Shown here in pieces: positions 60,107-64,000 of a stretch of 64,000 nt of DNA. Positions within the stretch are counted from its first letter, which is position 1, and each line of letters starts with the position of its first letter. The stretch is from Halocalculus aciditolerans (GTDB lineage: Archaea > Halobacteriota > Halobacteria > Halobacteriales > Halobacteriaceae): contig NZ_BMPG01000002.1 in assembly GCF_014647475.1 (NCBI RefSeq), positions 558,001-622,000 on the forward strand, in the 5' to 3' direction. Under the pieces are notes generated by a model. The model saw nothing but the letters and a program-made list of their open reading frames with translations, was not told the DNA's origin and made no database searches. The position numbers and the translations under genes were made by a program.

Positions 60107-60132
60107 TCGGGGTCTACGATGGTTGTTGATGT

Positions 60133-62118
60133 ATGTCTGGTGACGACGTCGAACTTGAGGCACGACTCGAAGACCGGGACGTCTTCGAACCGCCGGCGGA
60201 GTTCGTCGAGCAGGCGAACGCCGGCGACCCCGAAATCTACGAGGAGTTCGAGGAGAACTGGCCGGAGTGCTGGGAGAACGCCGCCGACCTCCTCGACTGG
60301 GACTCCGGATACGACGAAGTCCTCGACGACTCGAACCCGCCGTTCTACGAGTGGTTCACCGACGGAAAGCTGAACGCCGCCTACAACTGCATCGACCGTC
60401 ACGTAGAGGCCGGAGAGAAGAACCGCGTCGCCATCAAGTGGGAAGGCGAGCACGGTGACACGCGCACCTACACCTACCAGGACCTCTATCGAGAGGTGAA
60501 CGAGTTCGCGGCGACGCTCCGAGACCTCGGCGTCGAGGAGGACGACGTCGTCACGCTCTACATGCCGATGGTTCCCGAGCTCCCAATCGCGATGCTGGCG
60601 TGCGCGCGGATCGGCGCGCCGCACTCCGTCGTCTTCGCCGGGTTCTCCGCGGACGCGCTCGCGACCCGCATGAACGCCGCGGACTCGGAGTTCCTCGTCA
60701 CCGCGAACGGCTACTACCGCCGCGGCGACGCCCTCGACCACCTCGAGAAGACGAACGAGGGCCTCGACGGCGTCGACCACGGCGTCGAAGCGACCGTCGT
60801 CGTCGACCGCCTCGGCGACGACGACTTCGGCCACGACCTCACCGCGAGCCAGCACGACTGGGACGAGCTCATGGCCGAGCACCGCGGCGAGCGCGTCGAC
60901 CCCGTCTCCCGGGACGCAGAAGACATGCTCTTCTTGATGTATACGTCCGGGACGACCGGGCAGCCGAAGGGGGTGAAACACACCACGGCCGGCTACCTCT
61001 CGTGGTCGGCGTGGACGAGTCAGAACGTCCTCGACTTGAAGAGAGAGGACACCTACTGGTGCAGCGCGGACATCGGGTGGATCACCGGGCACTCCTACAT
61101 CGTCTACGGGCCGCTCGCGCTCGGCACGACGACCGTGATGTACGAGGGGACGCCGGACTTCCCGGACCGCGACCGGCTCTGGGAGATCGTCGAGAAGTAC
61201 AGCGTCGACGTCTTCTACACCGCGCCGACCGCGATCCGCTCGTTCATGAAGTGGGGCGAGCGATTCCCGAACGAGCACGACCTCTCCAGCCTCCGTCTCC
61301 TCGGCACCGTCGGCGAACCCATCAATCCCCGCGCGTGGAAGTGGTACTACAAGCACATCGGGAACGAGTCCACGCCCATCGTGGACACGTGGTGGCAGAC
61401 CGAGACCGGCGGCCACATGATCACGACGCTGCCGGGGGTGAAGGACATGAAACCGGGCTCCGCGGGCCCGCCGCTCCCCGGCCTCGACGTCCGCATCGTC
61501 GACACGAACGGCGACGAGGTCGAACCGGGCCGCGCCGGCTACCTCACGGTGAACAAGCCGTGGCCGGGGATGCTCCGCACGCTCTATCAGAACGACGAGC
61601 GCTTCATCGATGAGTACTGGGCGGAGTACTCCGACACCGACTCGGACGACCCCGACGACTGGGTGTACTTCCCGGAGGACGGCGCGAAGATCGACGAGGA
61701 CGGCTACATCACCGTGCTCGGCCGCGTCGACGACGTCATCAACGTCTCCGGCCACCGGCTGGGGACGATGGAGATCGAGTCCGCCATCGTCGGCGTCGAG
61801 GGCGTCGCCGAGGCCGCCGTCGTCGGCGGCGACCACGACATCAAGGGCGAAGCCGTCTACGCCTACGTCATCACCGAGGACGGCTACGAGGGCGACGAGG
61901 AGATGAGACAGCGCATCGTCGACGGCGTCGAGGACGCCATCGGCCCCATCGCGCGCCCCGAGGACGTCATCTTCACGCCCGAACTCCCGAAGACCCGCTC
62001 CGGGAAGATCATGCGCCGCCTCCTCGAAGACATCGCGAACGAGGCCGAACTCGGCGACACCTCCACCCTCCGGAACCCCGAAATCGTCGAGGAGATCCGG
62101 CAGAAAGTCCAGCGGTAA
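60133..62118 (+). CDS. acs: Acetyl-CoA synthetase, AMP-forming
   Basis: The 661-residue Acs activates acetate to acetyl-CoA through acetyl-AMP. The adenylation P-loop YTSGTTGQPKGVKHT is near residue 270. WCSADIGWITGHSYIVYGPL, TWWQTETGG and VDDVINVSGHRLGT follow, and the catalytic C-terminal Lys625 is in PKTRSGKIMRR, the usual site of regulatory acylation. Full length. Together with the preceding mutase it points to use of acetate and propionate-type carbon. Confidence 0.95.
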   Translation: MSGDDVELEARLEDRDVFEPPAEFVEQANAGDPEIYEEFEENWPECWENAADLLDWDSGYDEVLDDSNPPFYEWFTDGKLNAAYNCIDRHVEAGEKNRVAIKWEGEHGDTRTYTYQDLYREVNEFAATLRDLGVEEDDVVTLYMPMVPELPIAMLACARIGAPHSVVFAGFSADALATRMNAADSEFLVTANGYYRRGDALDHLEKTNEGLDGVDHGVEATVVVDRLGDDDFGHDLTASQHDWDELMAEHRGERVDPVSRDAEDMLFLMYTSGTTGQPKGVKHTTAGYLSWSAWTSQNVLDLKREDTYWCSADIGWITGHSYIVYGPLALGTTTVMYEGTPDFPDRDRLWEIVEKYSVDVFYTAPTAIRSFMKWGERFPNEHDLSSLRLLGTVGEPINPRAWKWYYKHIGNESTPIVDTWWQTETGGHMITTLPGVKDMKPGSAGPPLPGLDVRIVDTNGDEVEPGRAGYLTVNKPWPGMLRTLYQNDERFIDEYWAEYSDTDSDDPDDWVYFPEDGAKIDEDGYITVLGRVDDVINVSGHRLGTMEIESAIVGVEGVAEAAVVGGDHDIKGEAVYAYVITEDGYEGDEEMRQRIVDGVEDAIGPIARPEDVIFTPELPKTRSGKIMRRLLEDIANEAELGDTSTLRNPEIVEEIRQKVQR

Positions 62119-62165
62119 ACGCCGTTCCTCGGTTCGGATACATTCAACTCCTCGGGTCGTTTTTT
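62119..62165 (+). terminator. T-rich terminator of acs
   Basis: Six T residues at 62160-62165 lie 42 bases after the acs stop with only a weak stem before them. Oligo-T runs are the normal archaeal termination signal. Confidence 0.45.
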
Positions 62166-62236
62166 CGCGGTCAGTCGTCGACGGCCTCTACGCCGCGGTC
62201 CGTAGACCTTTCCCGTCGGCGGCCGACACGCCGCGT

Positions 62237-62905
62237 ATGCCGGAAGCGCTCTGCTTCGACGTGTACGGAACCGTGTGTGACGTGTCGAGCGTGCGGTCGA
62301 CGATTCGGGAGACGCTCGACGTGCCGGCCGGCGTGGCGGGCGACGTCGACGCGCATTGGCGGCGCAAGCAACTGGAGTACGCTTTCCAGCGCGCCGCGAT
62401 GGACGACTACGCGTCGTTCTTCGAAGTGACGGGGGACGCACTCGACTACGCGCTCGACTACCACGCGCTAGACGCGAGCGCGGCGGAGCGCGACACCATC
62501 CTCGGCGCGTACGACCAGCTGGAGCCGTATCCGGACGCGGTGGACGCGCTCGACGCGCTCGGCGAGACGTACGAGGTCGTCGCGCTCTCGAACGGCAACC
62601 CCGAGATGCTCGCGCGGCTCGTGGAGAACGCCGGCCTGGAGGAGTGTTTCGCGGACGTGTTGAGTGCGGACGCCGCGGGGACGCTGAAGCCCGCGCCCGG
62701 CGTCTACGAGACGGCGGCCGACGCGCTCGGCTACGACGTGGAGGAGTGCATGCTGGTGTCGTCGAACGCGTGGGACGTCGCCGGGTCGAGCGCCGCCGGC
62801 ATGCAGGCGGCGTGGGTGAATCGCGGGAACGACCCCGCAGAGCGCGTCGGCGGCGACGCCGACATCGAAGCGGCGTCGCTCGCGGCGCTCGCGGAAGCGC
62901 TCTAG
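62237..62905 (+). CDS. HAD-family 2-haloacid dehalogenase type II
   Basis: The 222-residue HAD hydrolase has the nucleophile Asp8 in CFDVYGTVCD, RRKQLEYAFQRA, ALSNGNPEML, LKPAPGVYETA and VSSNAWDVAGSSAAGMQAAWVNR. The SSNAWD and NGNP segments mark L-2-haloacid dehalogenases, which hydrolyse halo- or related 2-substituted acids. Broader phosphatase or glycolate-type activity cannot be excluded. Its stop overlaps the stop of the convergent membrane-protein gene. Confidence 0.85.
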   Translation: MPEALCFDVYGTVCDVSSVRSTIRETLDVPAGVAGDVDAHWRRKQLEYAFQRAAMDDYASFFEVTGDALDYALDYHALDASAAERDTILGAYDQLEPYPDAVDALDALGETYEVVALSNGNPEMLARLVENAGLEECFADVLSADAAGTLKPAPGVYETAADALGYDVEECMLVSSNAWDVAGSSAAGMQAAWVNRGNDPAERVGGDADIEAASLAALAEAL

Positions 62906-63195
62906 TTCTCGCTCGACCCCCGGGACTCGTGGCGGGTCGCGTAGCCGGCGGCGAGGAAGAAGACGCCGAGCGTGATCGCGGTCATGACCGCGCCGTAGAC
63001 CGCGAGGTTCAGCGGCGTCAACGCGAACGTTATCGGGCCGAGCGACCCGACGTTCGACGCGCCGTTCGCGGCCAGGTTCGGCTGGATGACGACGCCGACG
63101 ATCAGGCCGAGAATCGCCATCAGCGACACGGCGACTACGTAGAGGTACCCGACCATCCGCCGCCCGCCCGTCTCCGCGTGGGTCTCGACGCTCAC
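62902..63195 (-). CDS. Small membrane protein, hypothetical
   Basis: The 97-residue protein has two membrane helices (VGYLYVVAVSLMAILGLIVGVVI and LNLAVYGAVMTAITLGVFFLAAGYA) joined by a Gly/Asn-rich loop. The family is not recognised. It lies near the cytochrome oxidase gene on the same strand, which suggests but does not prove a respiratory role. It is divergent from a 29-residue membrane peptide across 58 bases. Confidence 0.65.
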   Translation of the reverse strand: MSVETHAETGGRRMVGYLYVVAVSLMAILGLIVGVVIQPNLAANGASNVGSLGPITFALTPLNLAVYGAVMTAITLGVFFLAAGYATRHESRGSSEN

Positions 63196-63253
63196 ACTCG
63201 CGTCTTCACACCGGAGCGATTAGCCTTTTGCGCTCCGCGGCGAACACCCACGT

Positions 63254-63343
63254 ATGCAGGAGAAGGATTACCTGATGCTCGCGCTCGTCGCCACCGCACT
63301 CCTCGTCATGCTCGCGGGCTTCGCCGTCGTCTTCCAACACTAA
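63254..63343 (+). CDS. 29-residue single-helix membrane peptide
   Basis: MQEKDYLMLALVATALLVML followed by AGFAVVFQH: a charged start and one membrane helix. Tiny single-helix subunits accompany many heme-copper oxidases, and subunit I lies next to it. An A/T box (GATTAGCC at 63217-63224) lies about 35 bases upstream. Codon use and the strong hydrophobic design support it; the role is inferred from position only. The 175 bases between it and the oxidase gene show nothing I can name. Confidence 0.6.
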   Translation: MQEKDYLMLALVATALLVMLAGFAVVFQH

Positions 63344-63518
63344 CGGCGCACTCCCGCGGCCCCCGCGTACTTCCAGCCCCCTCTCGACAGGGCCACCACT
63401 CGTTCGTGTAGGGTCACACACCGAATCCCCCTTCTCGCCGGCACTGCTCCGAGTAGCCGTCGCTCTCCGAGTCAGCTGAGAGCGAAACGAAAAACGGCGA
63501 CGGCGGGTCAGTCGTGCG

Positions 63519-64000
63519 TCAGTCCGCGGTCTGAGAGGCGTCGGTGTCGGCGTCCGCGTCGACGTCCTCGCCGCCGTCGGCGAGCATCGTCTGGCGCTTG
63601 CGCTCGAACCACTGCCAGTCGTTCGTGAACTGCCCGGACTCCTTGAGGTTCCACGGATCGGCGCTGTCGATGGTGCGGCCGGCGCGCCACGCCTGGAAGG
63701 CGTTCCAGACCCAGACCGCCGTGCTGATCGTGATGAGGATCGCGCCGAGCGTCGCGACTTCGTGCCACGTCGTGAAGCGCGGGAGGTAGGTCGCGTACCG
63801 CCGCGGCATCCCGCCGTAGCCGAGGATGAGCATCGCGAAGAACGTCACGTTCGACCCGACGAGGCCGGTCCAGAAGTGCCAGCGGGCGAGCTTCTTGTTG
63901 TACATCCGTCCCGTGAGCATCGGGAAGAAGTAGTAGAACGCGCCCATGAGCGCGAACCCGATCATGCCGTAGACGATGAAGTGGAAGTGGCCGACGACGT
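63519..64000 (-). CDS. coxA: Cytochrome c oxidase subunit I (partial, C-terminal part)
   Basis: The open frame runs off the right edge; about 160 C-terminal residues are present. It reads VVGHFHFIVYGMIGFALMGA at the edge, where the His pair is the heme-ligand helix of heme-copper oxidases. Three more membrane helices follow (FALMGAFYYFFPMLTG, FWTGLVGSNVTFFAMLILGY and LGAILITISTAVWVWNAF), with WHFWTGLVGSN typical of subunit I. The tail after about 60 residues is acidic (VDADADTDAS). It is the terminal electron acceptor complex of aerobic respiration. Confidence 0.88.
   Translation of the reverse strand, partial: VVGHFHFIVYGMIGFALMGAFYYFFPMLTGRMYNKKLARWHFWTGLVGSNVTFFAMLILGYGGMPRRYATYLPRFTTWHEVATLGAILITISTAVWVWNAFQAWRAGRTIDSADPWNLKESGQFTNDWQWFERKRQTMLADGGEDVDADADTDASQTAD

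Noticed and set aside
1-64000. Search for CRISPR arrays, tRNA or rRNA genes, insertion sequences and phage genes.
   Set aside because: No regularly spaced direct repeats, no cloverleaf-like sequences with CCA/T-loop landmarks, no transposase motifs and no phage structural proteins were seen by eye.

Overview
The window comes from a haloarchaeon (class Halobacteria). The DNA is very GC-rich, the predicted proteins are strongly acidic (Asp/Glu-rich), promoters are archaeal TATA boxes rather than -35/-10 pairs, and many genes look leaderless. The gene set fits: TFB, HalX response regulators, a bacterio-opsin-activator-type HTH, an archaeal CDP-cytidylyl-type FAD synthase, Agl23, and a complex I without NuoEFG. 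I cannot assign a genus. I found no rRNA, tRNA, CRISPR array, insertion sequence or phage genes; this is chromosomal core sequence with a few accessory islands.

Layout. 0-5.5 kb: an amidohydrolase / DUF59 / cyclase group, then RibL overlapping a JAMM metalloprotease, then a divergent S1-DHH (RecJ-like) nuclease. 5.7-12 kb: envelope proteins, including a phospholipase-D-like lipoprotein with a lamin-tail domain, a HEAT-repeat acidic protein, a CDP-alcohol phosphatidyltransferase and a membrane-anchored FG-GAP protein. 12-18.5 kb: a HalX response regulator, a membrane histidine kinase, a UspA protein, PEP carboxylase and a lipoprotein. 18.7-24.5 kb: an ABC exporter with a DUF422 membrane protein, RtcA, DUF1684, GrpB and TFB. 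24.8-28.2 kb: a second HalX regulator, a DUF4349 lipoprotein, two small hypothetical proteins and a DUF1028 protein.

28.2-35.3 kb is a six-gene leftward operon: a family-5 solute-binding lipoprotein, two permeases, two ATPases and a creatininase-family amidohydrolase. A bat-type regulator lies divergently from it across a shared promoter rich in inverted repeats, and an OFA-type MFS transporter follows. 37.5-40.3 kb is the most unusual island. A CHAT (caspase-like) protein sits between two very small ORFs, each preceded by the same 14-base TATA-containing element.

40.4-45.6 kb holds an aminotransferase overlapping ribH, agl23, and purK-purE. 45.7-55.9 kb is a compact complex I operon, nuoA-B-CD-H-I-J1-J2-K-L-M-N, with start/stop overlaps almost throughout; nuoC and nuoD are fused and nuoJ is split. 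56-64 kb contains an RCK-DHH protein, a CBS-ParB-like protein, a methylmalonyl-CoA mutase large subunit, acetyl-CoA synthetase, a HAD dehalogenase, two small membrane proteins and the C-terminal part of a cytochrome oxidase subunit I that runs off the right edge.

Together the genes cover respiration, acyl-CoA and anaplerotic metabolism, flavin and purine synthesis, peptide-type uptake and envelope functions. The best candidate for something undescribed is the CHAT island.
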